64,000 nt of DNA from G958295645 sp965242735. GTDB lineage: Bacteria > Gemmatimonadota > Gemmatimonadetes > Longimicrobiales > Gaopeijiaceae. Positions 16,701 to 25,002 of this stretch are shown in pieces (within the stretch, counting starts at the first letter, position 1; each line of letters opens with the position of its first letter). The translations under genes were made by a program, and so were the position numbers. The notes under the pieces are model-generated. The model was given only the letters and a program-made list of their open reading frames with translations. It was not told where the DNA came from and made no database searches. The stretch lies in contig OZ251497.1 in the NCBI GenBank assembly GCA_965242735.1, positions 1,860,001 to 1,924,000 of the forward strand, written 5' to 3'.

Positions 16701-17741
16701 ATGAACCGGACAGCTCTCTCTTCCGCCGGCCTTGGCCTTCTCGTCGCGCTGGCCTGCGATCGCGGCGATCCCGCCTCGGCTCCGGCCTTCTTCTCCGAAG
16801 GCGCCGGCGCGCGGGAAGTGCGGTCGCCGGAATACGACACGCTTTGGACGTACGGAGGACTGCAAGACACCGTCCTCGTTGTCCCCAACACATTGCTTGC
16901 GACAGCCGATGGAATCTACGTGCTGGACGTCTCCACGCAGAGAGTAGCCAAGCTCACATGGGAAGGAGCCGTCGCTTGGACATACGGACGACGAGGGCAA
17001 GGACCTGGCGAACTCTTGCGGGCCCGCGCCATGTCCAAGACGGCCGACGGCGTAGTCGTCGCCGACACGGACAACCAAAAACTGTTGTGGATAGATCGTT
17101 CCGGCCGTCTTCAGCGAGAGGCCAGGATAGGAGCAAATGCCGAACTGGCGTTGGGATCCATCGAAGGCATTGCAACATTGGCGTCGGGATACGTGCTGGA
17201 GACGACTCGCGCATTGTGGCCGTTCATCCAGGAAACGGGCGAACATTCGCATGGCGCCGAGGCTCCTTGGCCGCGATTGTCGGAAATGCCCTACTTGCAG
17301 AGAATCGGATTGATCACGGGGATCGATGGCGACCGATGGGCATTCTCTTTCGTGTACGGAAACGGTTGGGTCGTGTTCGACAACGACCGCGTCGCATCCG
17401 CTTATCCGCTCGTCGAGCACTCGGAATTCCCACGGATCGTCGTGGAACGGAGGCGCGACGGCCATGCGCGCATCACGTCCACGAGGTACGAGAGCCGGCC
17501 GCGCACAGGAGTCTTCGACATGAAGACGGCGGGCGATACGCTGTTGGTCCTGTCGTCCGCCAGCGGCCATGGGCGGCTCGTTGACAAGTACGACACCCGA
17601 TCGGGCCGGTACTTGTACTCTCGGACGTTGCCGGCATTGGCCGGCAAGATGGACGTCTTCGAGGACCGAATCGTCACGATCGACAACACAGGATTGGCGC
17701 CGCTCGTTCAAGCGTTTCAGCTCAAGGAAGAACGACCATGA
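16701..17741 (+). CDS. 6-bladed beta-propeller lipoprotein
   Basis: 346 residues from ATG 16701. A signal with lipobox VALAC (Cys19) predicts a lipoprotein. The mature part has repeated propeller-like strands (TADGIYVLDVSTQRVAKL, GQGPGELLRA, KTADGVVVADTDNQ, IDRSGRL), typical of NHL/6-bladed families where the G-x-G-P-G-E-L motif is common. No catalytic residues were recognised; such proteins usually bind ligands or partners at the envelope. Codon use looks less GC-extreme than its neighbours, which may mean recent acquisition. Its last 25 bases overlap the end of hflX on the opposite strand. The start has only a weak AAGGG box. Confidence 0.8.
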   Translation: MNRTALSSAGLGLLVALACDRGDPASAPAFFSEGAGAREVRSPEYDTLWTYGGLQDTVLVVPNTLLATADGIYVLDVSTQRVAKLTWEGAVAWTYGRRGQGPGELLRARAMSKTADGVVVADTDNQKLLWIDRSGRLQREARIGANAELALGSIEGIATLASGYVLETTRALWPFIQETGEHSHGAEAPWPRLSEMPYLQRIGLITGIDGDRWAFSFVYGNGWVVFDNDRVASAYPLVEHSEFPRIVVERRRDGHARITSTRYESRPRTGVFDMKTAGDTLLVLSSASGHGRLVDKYDTRSGRYLYSRTLPALAGKMDVFEDRIVTIDNTGLAPLVQAFQLKEERP

Positions 17742-19051
17742 GCGGCCGGCTCCACGCGCACGCCTTCCCGCGAGCGCAGCGACGCCACGAGCGCGGGCGG
17801 CGCGTTGGCGACCAGGCTCGTGCGGGCGCCGTCGTGGGTGCGGCGAAGGATCCGGGCTTCGCGGTGGAGCGCGGCCAGAGCAGCGCCGTCGGCGGAAGGA
17901 AGGTCCACGCGCACCAGGACCAGGCCGACGTCGATCCGGGCGGCCAGGGCGCGACGGAGCGGCTCGAGCGTCGCCGGGGCGCGGGCGGACGTGAAGACGG
18001 GCGGGGTCGCGCAGTGTCCGGCGGCGTGCTTCTTGAGCGCCAGCAGCGCGTCCGGGTCCAGCAGGTCGGTCTTGTGGAAGACGGGGACGCGAGGGCGGGC
18101 GTCGAGGTCGAGGTCGCGCAGGACGGCGCGCACGACGCGGCGGTGGCGCTCCAGGTCGGGGCTCGCCGAGTCCACGACGTGGAGGAGGACGTCGGCCTCG
18201 CGGGCCTCTTCGAGGGTGGACCGGAAGGAGGCGACGAGGTGGTGCGGAAGCTTGCGGATGAAGCCGACGGTGTCGGTCAGGAGGACTTGGCGGCCGTCGC
18301 CGAGGGGCACGGCGCGCGTGGACGGGTCCAGGGTGGCGAAGAGGCGGTCCTCCACGACTTGGCGCTTGCCTGAGAGGGCCTGCAGCAGGGACGACTTGCC
18401 TGCGTTGGTGTAGCCGACGAGCGCGGCCCGGAACCAGCCCTTGCGGCCGCTTCGGCGGGTCGCTCGGGCGCGGACGACGCCCTTGAGCTTGCGGCGGAGC
18501 TCGGCGATGCGGGCGCCGACGAGGCGGCGATCGGTCTCGAGCTGGGTCTCGCCGGGGCCGCGAAGCCCGATTCCGCCCCGGATGCGCGAGAGGTGGCTCC
18601 ACATCCGCTTGAGCCGGGGCAGCATGTACTGCAGCTGGGCAAGCTCGACTTGCAGGCGGGCCTCGTACGTCCGCGCCCGCGTGGCGAAGATGTCGAGGAT
18701 CAGCTCGGCCCGGTCCATCACGCGCACGCCGAGCAGCGCCTCGAGGTTGCTGCCCTGGGCCGGGGTCAGCTCGTCGTCGAACACGACCAGGCCGGCGTCG
18801 CGCTCCTTGGCCATCGCGGCGAGCTCGCGCGCCTTGCCCGAGCCCAGGTAGTGACGGGCCTGCGGCGCCGCCAGCCGCTGGACCATGGCGCCGGCCACGA
18901 CGCCGCCCGCGGTGTCCGTCAGGCGGGCGAGCTCCTCCAAGTCCGCGTCGGTCTCGCCGGCCGGGCGCCGGCCGGTCGGAACGCCCACGAGGAGGACCCT
19001 TTCCTTGGCATCGCGGGGCTGCGGCGGCACGGCGGACCTGGTTCGGCTCAT
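17717..19051 (-). CDS. hflX: GTPase HflX
   Basis: 444 residues, ATG 19051 overlapping the rarA stop (ATGA). The N-terminal HflX domain has FDDELTPAQGSNLE and the arginine-rich linker motif RGPGETQLETDRR near 165; the G domain has Walker A GYTNAGKS (about 213-220), switch region DPSTRAV and G3 DTVGF. HflX binds the 50S subunit and rescues stalled ribosomes, especially after heat or antibiotic stress. It is the last gene of the operon that starts at alaS. The 3' end overlaps the convergent lipoprotein gene by 25 bp. Confidence 0.95.
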   Translation of the reverse strand: MSRTRSAVPPQPRDAKERVLLVGVPTGRRPAGETDADLEELARLTDTAGGVVAGAMVQRLAAPQARHYLGSGKARELAAMAKERDAGLVVFDDELTPAQGSNLEALLGVRVMDRAELILDIFATRARTYEARLQVELAQLQYMLPRLKRMWSHLSRIRGGIGLRGPGETQLETDRRLVGARIAELRRKLKGVVRARATRRSGRKGWFRAALVGYTNAGKSSLLQALSGKRQVVEDRLFATLDPSTRAVPLGDGRQVLLTDTVGFIRKLPHHLVASFRSTLEEAREADVLLHVVDSASPDLERHRRVVRAVLRDLDLDARPRVPVFHKTDLLDPDALLALKKHAAGHCATPPVFTSARAPATLEPLRRALAARIDVGLVLVRVDLPSADGAALAALHREARILRRTHDGARTSLVANAPPALVASLRSREGVRVEPAAHGRSSLS

Positions 19052-20481
19052 CCTCGGCGACGGCGCCAGTCCTCGACGCGCTCGCGGGCTTCGCCTTCCC
19101 ACCCGGCCTCGCCCGGATGATAGAAGCGCTCCGCGACCAGCGTCTCGGGCAGGTACCGTTGGCGCGAGACGCCCCCGGGCTGGTCGGGGTCGTACAGGTA
19201 GCCTTCGCCGTGGCCCAAGTCCTTCATGAGGCGGGTCGGGGCGTTGCGAAGATGCAGGGGGACGGCCTCGGCGGGCGTGTCGCGGGCGGCCTTCTGCGCC
19301 GCGCCCCATCCCGTGTAGAGCCGGTTGGACTTGGGCGCGCAGGCCAAGTAGGCGGCCGCGTGGGCCAGGGCCAGCTCGCCTTCGGGCGATCCCAGGAAGC
19401 GGTAGCCGTCCCGGCCGGCCAGAGCCACGGCCAAGGCGCCGGGATCGGCCAGGCCGACGTCTTCCACGGCCATGCGGACCAGCCGCCGGGCCAAGTACAT
19501 GGGGTCTTCGCCCGCGTCCAGCATCCGGCCCAGCCAGTAGAGCGCGGCGTCGGGGTCGCCGCCCCGCACGGACTTGTGGAGGGCCGAGACGAGATCGTAG
19601 TGCTGGTCGCCCGACTTGTCGTACGCGGGGAAGCGGCGCTGGACGGCGGCGTCGACGGCGGCGGCGGACAGGTCGCCGCCCGGTCCGGCGATCTCGGCGG
19701 CGCGCTCGAGGATGCCCAGGGCGCGGCGCGCGTCGCCGTCGGCGGCTTCGGCGATGCGGCGCGCGACGGCGGGCTCGGCGGACAGGTCCGCGGCGCCGAG
19801 GCCGCGCTCCTCGTCGGCCAGCGCGGCGGAGATCACGGCGGCCAAGTCGTCCACCGACAGGGGCTCCAGGACCACGACCGGCGCGCGGGACAGGAGCGGG
19901 CGCACCACTTCGAAGCTCGGATTCTCGGTCGTGGCGCCGACGAGGGTCACGTCGCCCGCCTCCACCACGGGAAGGAAGGCGTCCTGCTGGGCCTTGTTGA
20001 AGCGGTGGATCTCGTCGCAGAGCAGGATCGTGGCTCGGCCGGTCGCGCGGCGGCGGGCGCGGGCTTCGGCGATGATCTCGCGCACGCGGGCGACCCCTTC
20101 CGTCACGGCGCTGAACGAGACGAAGGCGGCGTCGGCCGACTCCGCGACGAGCCGGGCCAGCGTCGTCTTGCCGCATCCGGGCGGCCCCCACATGACGAAG
20201 CTCGACACGCGGCCGGTCGCGATCATGGCGTGCAGCGGCCCTCCCTCGCCGACCACGGCCTCCTGGCCGCGGAATTCCGCCAAGCTGCGGGGCCTCATGC
20301 GGGCGGCCAAGGGCGCGTGCCCGCCCGGCGGACCCTCGCCTTCGCGCGCAGGGCTGCCGGGGAACAAGTCCAGGCGCGCCTCGCCCACGCTGGCGTCCGC
20401 TACTCGACGACGGGCCGAACGTTGCCGCGAATCGGCAGGGTTCGGCCGTCCGCCTTCTCGGGGCGGGAACGGGTCGCTCAA
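19048..20481 (-). CDS. rarA: Replication-associated recombination protein A (RarA/MgsA)
   Basis: AAA+ ATPase of the clamp-loader-like family, acting at stalled forks. It shows the LAARMRPRSLAEFRGQ N-terminal signature, Walker A GPPGCGKT (99-106 with this start), Walker B CDEIHRFNKAQQDAFLP, sensor ATTENPSFE, and the C-terminal tetramer domain starting around YDKSGDQHYD. I chose TTG 20481 because it overlaps the cca stop (TTGA), the arrangement seen through this operon. GTG 20388 would give 446 residues, nearer the usual size, and the extra 31 residues are low complexity. Stop overlaps hflX ATG. Confidence 0.93.
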   Translation of the reverse strand: MSDPFPPREGGRPNPADSRQRSARRRVADASVGEARLDLFPGSPAREGEGPPGGHAPLAARMRPRSLAEFRGQEAVVGEGGPLHAMIATGRVSSFVMWGPPGCGKTTLARLVAESADAAFVSFSAVTEGVARVREIIAEARARRRATGRATILLCDEIHRFNKAQQDAFLPVVEAGDVTLVGATTENPSFEVVRPLLSRAPVVVLEPLSVDDLAAVISAALADEERGLGAADLSAEPAVARRIAEAADGDARRALGILERAAEIAGPGGDLSAAAVDAAVQRRFPAYDKSGDQHYDLVSALHKSVRGGDPDAALYWLGRMLDAGEDPMYLARRLVRMAVEDVGLADPGALAVALAGRDGYRFLGSPEGELALAHAAAYLACAPKSNRLYTGWGAAQKAARDTPAEAVPLHLRNAPTRLMKDLGHGEGYLYDPDQPGGVSRQRYLPETLVAERFYHPGEAGWEGEARERVEDWRRRRG

Positions 20482-21782
20482 GACGGTCCGTCCGCGCGCT
20501 GGTCGGCGGCCAAGCGAAGGAGCCGCGCCCGCTCGTTCAGCGCCGGCGTCCGCCACACGGCCTCCAGCAGCCGCGCCAAGGCGGCCCCGATCTGGGGACC
20601 GGGCGTCCATCCCATTTCCAACAAGTCCCGGCCGCCGACGGCGAGCTCGCCCGCCGACATCGGCACGCCCGCGCGCAGGTCCCGCCGCACGTGGCGAACG
20701 ACTTGGCCGGCGCCCGGGCACTCCATGCCGGAGCGCAGGATCGCGAGCCAGACGCGAAAGACGTCGCGCACGGCCCGTCGACCGGCCTGCGCGGCCCAGC
20801 GGCGCCGGGCTGCGGCGTCGCTCCGAAGGACTTCGTCGGGCACCGTTCCTCCGGCCAGCGCGCCGACGACGCGGTCCGTCTCGGCATTGGAGAACCGCAA
20901 CCGGCGCAGCAAGCCTTCGGCCGCCGCGCGGCCCGCGCGGCGGCCGGCGGGAGGCTCCGGCCCTGCGCCCGCGTCGCCTTCGCCGAGACCGAAGAGCAGG
21001 AGCACGGCGATGCGAAGGACGGGCCTGCAAGCGCGCGCCGCGTCCACGACGGCGAACACCGGCGGCGCCAGCGGAACGCGAAGCTCGGGCAGGAGCCGGC
21101 CGAGAGCGCCGGACTCCTGGTACAGCGCCAGCGCGCGCGAGGGCCGGGGGCCGCTCATCGTCTTCATCAGCTCCTCGCGCACGCGCTCCATCGAGAGGTG
21201 GGCGAGGCCGGGCGCCGAGGCGACCATGCCCCGCCACGTGTCCGCATCCACGCGAAGATTCAGGGCGCCGGCGAAGCGAAATCCGCGCAGGACGCGCAAG
21301 TAGTCTTCGCGAAAGCGCGTCGGCGCGTCCCCGACCGTTCGCAGCACGCCGGCCTCGATGTCGGCGCGGCCGCCGAAGGGATCGCGCAGCTCGCGCCGGA
21401 CGGGATGCCACGCCATGGCGTTGACCGTGAAGTCGCGGCGCGCCAAGTCGTCCGCCAGGCTCGTGCCGAAGGCCACCGTGGCCTTGCGCCCGAACGTGGC
21501 CACATCGCGCCGAAAGGTAGTGACCTCGTGCAGCGCGCCGTCGGAGCCGAACACGCCGACCGTCCCGTACTCCACGCCCAGCGGCACGGTGCGGCGAAAG
21601 AGACGGCGCACCTTGGCGGGCGCGGCCGCCGTCGCCAGATCCCAAGGTTCGCCGCGGCGCGTCGGCCTGCCGGCCACCGCGTCCCTGACCGCACCGCCGA
21701 CCACCCACGTCTCGAAGCCCGCGCCCTCCAAGCGCTCGACCAGCCCTCGCACCGCGCCGGGGACCTTTACGCGGACGCTCAT
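20478..21782 (-). CDS. cca: CCA tRNA nucleotidyltransferase / poly(A) polymerase family
   Basis: 434 residues, class II nucleotidyltransferase. The fold signature VVGGAVRDAVAGR is near residue 30, followed by the PWDLATAA segment, motif B TVGVF, and RRDFTVNAMAWHP and GDAPTRFREDYLRVLRGFRFA (about 165). It adds or repairs the 3'-CCA of tRNAs; a poly(A) polymerase role cannot be excluded from sequence. Odd point: the metal-binding DxD usually reads D-W-D before L-A-T, but here it is P-W-D, with a Glu one position earlier. ATG 21782 overlaps the stop of a 25-codon mini-ORF. Stop overlaps the rarA start. Confidence 0.88.
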   Translation of the reverse strand: MSVRVKVPGAVRGLVERLEGAGFETWVVGGAVRDAVAGRPTRRGEPWDLATAAAPAKVRRLFRRTVPLGVEYGTVGVFGSDGALHEVTTFRRDVATFGRKATVAFGTSLADDLARRDFTVNAMAWHPVRRELRDPFGGRADIEAGVLRTVGDAPTRFREDYLRVLRGFRFAGALNLRVDADTWRGMVASAPGLAHLSMERVREELMKTMSGPRPSRALALYQESGALGRLLPELRVPLAPPVFAVVDAARACRPVLRIAVLLLFGLGEGDAGAGPEPPAGRRAGRAAAEGLLRRLRFSNAETDRVVGALAGGTVPDEVLRSDAAARRRWAAQAGRRAVRDVFRVWLAILRSGMECPGAGQVVRHVRRDLRAGVPMSAGELAVGGRDLLEMGWTPGPQIGAALARLLEAVWRTPALNERARLLRLAADQRADGPS

Positions 21783-21856
21783 CCGGCCAGGACCGCCCTT
21801 CGTTCGAGAGCAGGACCAGCCCCGCGGCCTCGGCATGGCCTTGCGCGAGCGCTCAT
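21779..21856 (-). CDS. 25-residue bridging mini-ORF between SDR and cca
   Basis: MSARARPCRGRGAGPALERR plus AVLAG. Its ATG overlaps the SDR stop (ATGA) and its TGA overlaps the cca ATG (ATGA), so it fills the whole gap. Its last four residues (VLAG) repeat the SDR C-terminus, and the DNA around both ends is a short direct repeat (GCCAGGACCGC). It may be a translational-coupling bridge or a chance open frame in GC-rich DNA. Confidence 0.3.
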   Translation of the reverse strand: MSARARPCRGRGAGPALERRAVLAG

Positions 21857-22842
21857 CCCGCCAGGACCGCTCCTCCGTTGACGTTGAGCACCTCGCCCGT
21901 GACGTGGCGGGCCCACGACGAACACAGGAAGACGATCGCGCCGGCCACGTCCTCGGCCGTCGCCACGCGGCCCAAGGGAATCTTCGCCTCGATGCCGGCG
22001 CGCGCGTCGCCCGCCAGCGCCTCGCGCGACATTTCCGTGTCGATCCAGCCGGGCGCCACGGCGTTGACGGCGACGCCCCGGTCGCTCGCCTCCACGCATA
22101 GGCCCTTGACCAGCGAGTGGATCGCGCCCTTGGTTGCCGCGTAGTCGCCGTGGCCCGCCTCGCCCCGCTGCGCCGCCGTGGACGAGACCAGCACGATTCG
22201 TCCGTGCGGCGAGATGCGGCGCAGCGCCTCGCGCGTCGTGTAGAAGATGCTGTCGAGGTTGACGGCGAGCGTGCGGCGCCAGCGCGCGGCGTCCATCTCC
22301 GCGATGGGGACGTCTTCGACGGGCCAGATGCCCGCGTTGCCCACGAACAGGTCGAGTCCTCCGAATTCCGAGTCCGCGCGGTCGAAGAGCCGGGCGGCCG
22401 CGGCCTCGTCCGAGAGGTCTCCGCGCTCGGCCCACGCCTGGACTCCGCACCGCTTGGCCTCCTCGACGACCTGTTCGGCCTCGTCCAGCCTGCGGTGGCA
22501 CGAAATGCCCGCGTGGGCGCCCAGCCGCGCCAGCAGACGGACGGTCGCCGCGCCGACGCCGCGGGATCCGCCGGTGACCACGGCGCGCTTGCCCGCCAGG
22601 TCCAGCTCCAGCCCCGCCGCCAAGGCCGTCGGGGGCTCGGAGGGCGCCACGAACGAGGGCGCGCCGGCGCGGTTTGCCGGGGAGCTTGCCGACGACTCGC
22701 CAAAGCCGGCCCGGTTCGCCGGAGAGTCCGCCGACGACTCGCCAAAGCCGGCCCGGTCCACGGGCGACCCCAGCTCGGGCGCGCCGCCGTCGAGCGGACG
22801 TTCGGCCGGACCGCGCTCCCGCGGACGATCCGCTCGCCTCAC
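21853..22842 (-). CDS. Short-chain dehydrogenase/reductase with repeat-bearing N-terminal extension
   Basis: SDR core of about 250 residues: TGGSRGVGAA cofactor loop, NAGIWP, catalytic Ser in VSSTAA, YAATKGA (Tyr-x-x-x-Lys), and a C-terminal GEVLNVNGGAVLAG end, as in FabG-like 3-oxoacyl-ACP reductases. The true substrate is uncertain. GTG 22842 overlaps the stop of the SIS gene (GTGA) and gives 329 residues with an N-terminal extension of about 75 residues containing two 42-bp repeats (RAGFGESSADSPAN-like). A start at an internal GTG near 22651 is possible. Its operon neighbours are sugar-phosphate and nucleic-acid enzymes. Confidence 0.85.
   Translation of the reverse strand: MRRADRPRERGPAERPLDGGAPELGSPVDRAGFGESSADSPANRAGFGESSASSPANRAGAPSFVAPSEPPTALAAGLELDLAGKRAVVTGGSRGVGAATVRLLARLGAHAGISCHRRLDEAEQVVEEAKRCGVQAWAERGDLSDEAAAARLFDRADSEFGGLDLFVGNAGIWPVEDVPIAEMDAARWRRTLAVNLDSIFYTTREALRRISPHGRIVLVSSTAAQRGEAGHGDYAATKGAIHSLVKGLCVEASDRGVAVNAVAPGWIDTEMSREALAGDARAGIEAKIPLGRVATAEDVAGAIVFLCSSWARHVTGEVLNVNGGAVLAG
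22672..22755. repeat. 42-bp tandem repeat in the SDR N-terminal extension
   Basis: Two imperfect copies of a 42-bp unit sharing GCCGACGACTCGCCAAAGCC (22688 and 22730). The repeat is in frame and codes 14-residue units. Confidence 0.8.
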
Positions 22843-23441
22843 GGCGCGACCGCTTCCTCGACCAGGCCGCACACGACGTGCCCGACGGCCAGATGGATCT
22901 CCTGCGCGCGCGCCGAGTGGGCGGTCGGAACCATCACCGCCACGTCCGCCAAGCTGCGCAACCGGCCTCCGTCTCCCGCCAGCACGGCCACGACCGGAAT
23001 CCCCGCGGCGCGGGCGGCTTCGGCGGCGCGGACGAGGTTGGGCGACATGCCCGAAGTCGAATGCAGCACCAGGAGGTCGCGGGGCCCGGCCAGCGCCTGC
23101 ACTTGGCGCGCAAAGACCTCCTCGTAGCCCAGGTCGTTGGCGCAGGCGGTCAGGACCGACGTGTCGGTGGTCAGCGCCAGCGCCGGCAGGGCCTGTCGGT
23201 CGCGGGACAAGCGGACCACGTACTCCGCGGCCAAGTGCTGGGCGTCGGCGGCCGATCCGCCGTTGCCGCAAAAGAGAAGCTTGCCGCCCGAACTCAGGGC
23301 CTGGGAGGCGCGCCGGGCGTATTCGGCGACGGCCTCGGCCTGGGTGTCGGCGACGGTCTGCGCCAGGGCGGAGAGATCGGCAAGATCGCTCGCCGCACGG
23401 CGGGCGGCGGAGCCTGCGCGGCGGTCCACGTCCGCCGTCAC
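22839..23441 (-). CDS. gmhA: SIS-domain sugar isomerase, GmhA-like
   Basis: 200 residues, GTG 23441 overlapping the previous stop (GTGA). The single SIS domain has KLLFCGNGGSAADAQHLAAE near residue 55, LTTDTSVLTACAND and LHSTSGMSPNLVRA, matching sedoheptulose-7-phosphate isomerase (GmhA), the first step to ADP-heptose for lipopolysaccharide inner core. In many phyla GmhA paralogues feed other heptose or sugar pathways, so the symbol is by similarity. The next gene is a PHP-type phosphatase of the capsule-regulation family, in keeping with surface polysaccharide metabolism. Confidence 0.85.
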   Translation of the reverse strand: MTADVDRRAGSAARRAASDLADLSALAQTVADTQAEAVAEYARRASQALSSGGKLLFCGNGGSAADAQHLAAEYVVRLSRDRQALPALALTTDTSVLTACANDLGYEEVFARQVQALAGPRDLLVLHSTSGMSPNLVRAAEAARAAGIPVVAVLAGDGGRLRSLADVAVMVPTAHSARAQEIHLAVGHVVCGLVEEAVAP

Positions 23442-24280
23442 GGCGCGCCGCGCCGCGCCAAGGGCGGCGCCGCCGAACCGTTGCCTGTCCAGTCGCGCGC
23501 GGCGGCGAGGGGCATCTCCACGGGGAGCGGCGGCACCGGCAAGGGCAGTTGGTTCTCGAAGAGCCGGGCGGGGTTTTCTTCGGCGAGCAGGCCGAGCTGG
23601 CGGTCTCCGCCGAACTGCCGAAGCTTGTCGGCCGCCGGGCCGACGTTCAGGGCGTACTGCGGGCGGCCGTGAAAGTCCGACGAGAGGTAGTCGAGCAGTC
23701 CGTGCTCCAGCATCCGCCGGATCAGCGCCCGCGCCGCGGAGCCGTACTGGCCGACCAGCGAACCGTACGTGCCTTGCAGGAACGCGCCCGCGTCCTTCCA
23801 GGCGCGCACGGCGTCCAGCCGGTCGTCGACGCCCGCGTAGCGTTCGGGATGGGCGATCACGGGAAGAAATCCCGCGTCCCGCAACCGCGACAGGACGCGC
23901 GGCGGCTCCGCCGGAACCCGAAATCCCGCCCATTCCACCAGGACGAACGACGTGCCCCCCAGCCTGATCCGGGGATCCGAGACGTCGGGCTCGCCCGTGT
24001 CCAGCCGCACCTCCGCGCCCAGGCGGAAGTCCAGTTCGGGGTGATCGCGCGCCGCCAGATCGCGCAGCGCCGCCCACCGCTCTTCGACGAGATCGACGAA
24101 GGCGGCGAATCTTGCGGGCGCGAACGCCAGCGACGCGAGCAGATGCGGCGTCGTGACGATCCGGCGCACGCCCGCGTCCACCATCCTGCCGACCGAACGC
24201 AAGGCGTCGTCCATCGTCGGCGCTCCGTCGTCCACGCCGGGCACCAGGTGGCTGTGGATGTCCCCGTAGCCCCGCGTCAC
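23438..24280 (-). CDS. PHP-domain tyrosine-protein phosphatase, CpsB/YwqE type
   Basis: 280 residues from GTG 24280 (GTGA overlap with the upstream gene). The N-terminus YGDIHSHLVPGVDDGAPT carries the PHP metal-binding H-x-H and the Asp pair; TTPHLL, IAHPERY and the SSDFHGRP element supply further metal ligands. This is the pattern of manganese-dependent protein-tyrosine phosphatases CpsB/Wzb2/YwqE that act on autokinases controlling capsule and exopolysaccharide export. No partner kinase is visible in the window. The last 35 residues are Pro/Ala-rich and not part of the fold. Confidence 0.85.
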   Translation of the reverse strand: MTRGYGDIHSHLVPGVDDGAPTMDDALRSVGRMVDAGVRRIVTTPHLLASLAFAPARFAAFVDLVEERWAALRDLAARDHPELDFRLGAEVRLDTGEPDVSDPRIRLGGTSFVLVEWAGFRVPAEPPRVLSRLRDAGFLPVIAHPERYAGVDDRLDAVRAWKDAGAFLQGTYGSLVGQYGSAARALIRRMLEHGLLDYLSSDFHGRPQYALNVGPAADKLRQFGGDRQLGLLAEENPARLFENQLPLPVPPLPVEMPLAAARDWTGNGSAAPPLARRGAP

Positions 24281-25002
24281 GACGCACGTTCCGGGGCTGG
24301 GCCGGGGGCGCGCCGTTCGGCCGGCGCCTGCGCGACGCGCTCTTGCCGGGACTCGCGGTCTTGCGCTGGCGCGGGGGGCGGATTGCGGGGGGAAGGGCCG
24401 ACTTCGGGCGGCGGCGGCGGCCACTGCCGGGTCACCATTGCCGCGACGTCTTCGAGTGCGGCCGTCGCGTCGTCTTCGCCCAGAGTCAGGAAACAGGCGT
24501 ACGTGACGTAGGCGTCCAAGGCCAACAGCGTAAACGCGGCGCGGCGGTCGCGGTCGCGCGCCCGTCCGGGTCCGGAGCCGTCTCGCCGCGCTGCGCTCGA
24601 TTGCTCGCCGCGCTTGGAGGGCGCATCGTCGCCGGCGCCAAGCGGGGCCGGCTCGTCGGCTTGTGCGGGTCCAGAGCCGTCTCGCCGCGCCGCGCTCGAT
24701 TGCTCGCCGCGCTTGGAGGGCGCATCGTCGCCGGCGCCAAGCGGGGCGTGCTCGCCGGCGCCGGCCGCACTCACCGCCGCTGGGCCGTCATGAGGCGCCA
24801 GGGGCCTCCTCGGCCTCCGGTCCCGGTCGCCGGGCCGGGCGCTCACCGGCGCTGGGCTGTCATGAGGCGCCAGGGCCGCGAGCGCTTCGGCGGCCGCGGC
24901 GGCGAATCCAGCCGGGGACGCCGGGCCATCCGCTTGCAGGCAGGGCCGGAAGCCGGCCGGGACCACGGGCCGCTGCGCGTCGATCCAATCGCCGATCCTC
25001 AC
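24277..25002 (-). CDS. Unknown protein with internal 99-bp repeats
   Basis: 241 residues from GTG 25002. I do not recognise a family. The N-terminal 45 residues (VRIGDWIDAQRPVVPAGFRP) and a C-terminal helical stretch (FTLLALDAYVTYACFLTLGE) look constrained. The middle is low complexity with two 33-residue repeats containing GAGDDAPSKRGEQSSAARRD. The C-terminus is Pro-rich. Its stop overlaps the PHP phosphatase start and its start overlaps a 61-codon bridging ORF after alaS, so it is probably translated as part of this operon. Function unknown. Confidence 0.6.
   Translation of the reverse strand: MRIGDWIDAQRPVVPAGFRPCLQADGPASPAGFAAAAAEALAALAPHDSPAPVSARPGDRDRRPRRPLAPHDGPAAVSAAGAGEHAPLGAGDDAPSKRGEQSSAARRDGSGPAQADEPAPLGAGDDAPSKRGEQSSAARRDGSGPGRARDRDRRAAFTLLALDAYVTYACFLTLGEDDATAALEDVAAMVTRQWPPPPPEVGPSPRNPPPAPAQDRESRQERVAQAPAERRAPGPAPERAS
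24570..24755. repeat. 99-bp tandem repeat
   Basis: Two near-perfect copies with period 99 (24570 and 24669), each containing GCGCTTGGAGGGCGCATCGT. Next to it a second pair, GGGCYGTCATGAGGCGCCAG, recurs at about 24783 and 24855. All lie in the middle of the unknown gene. Confidence 0.85.
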
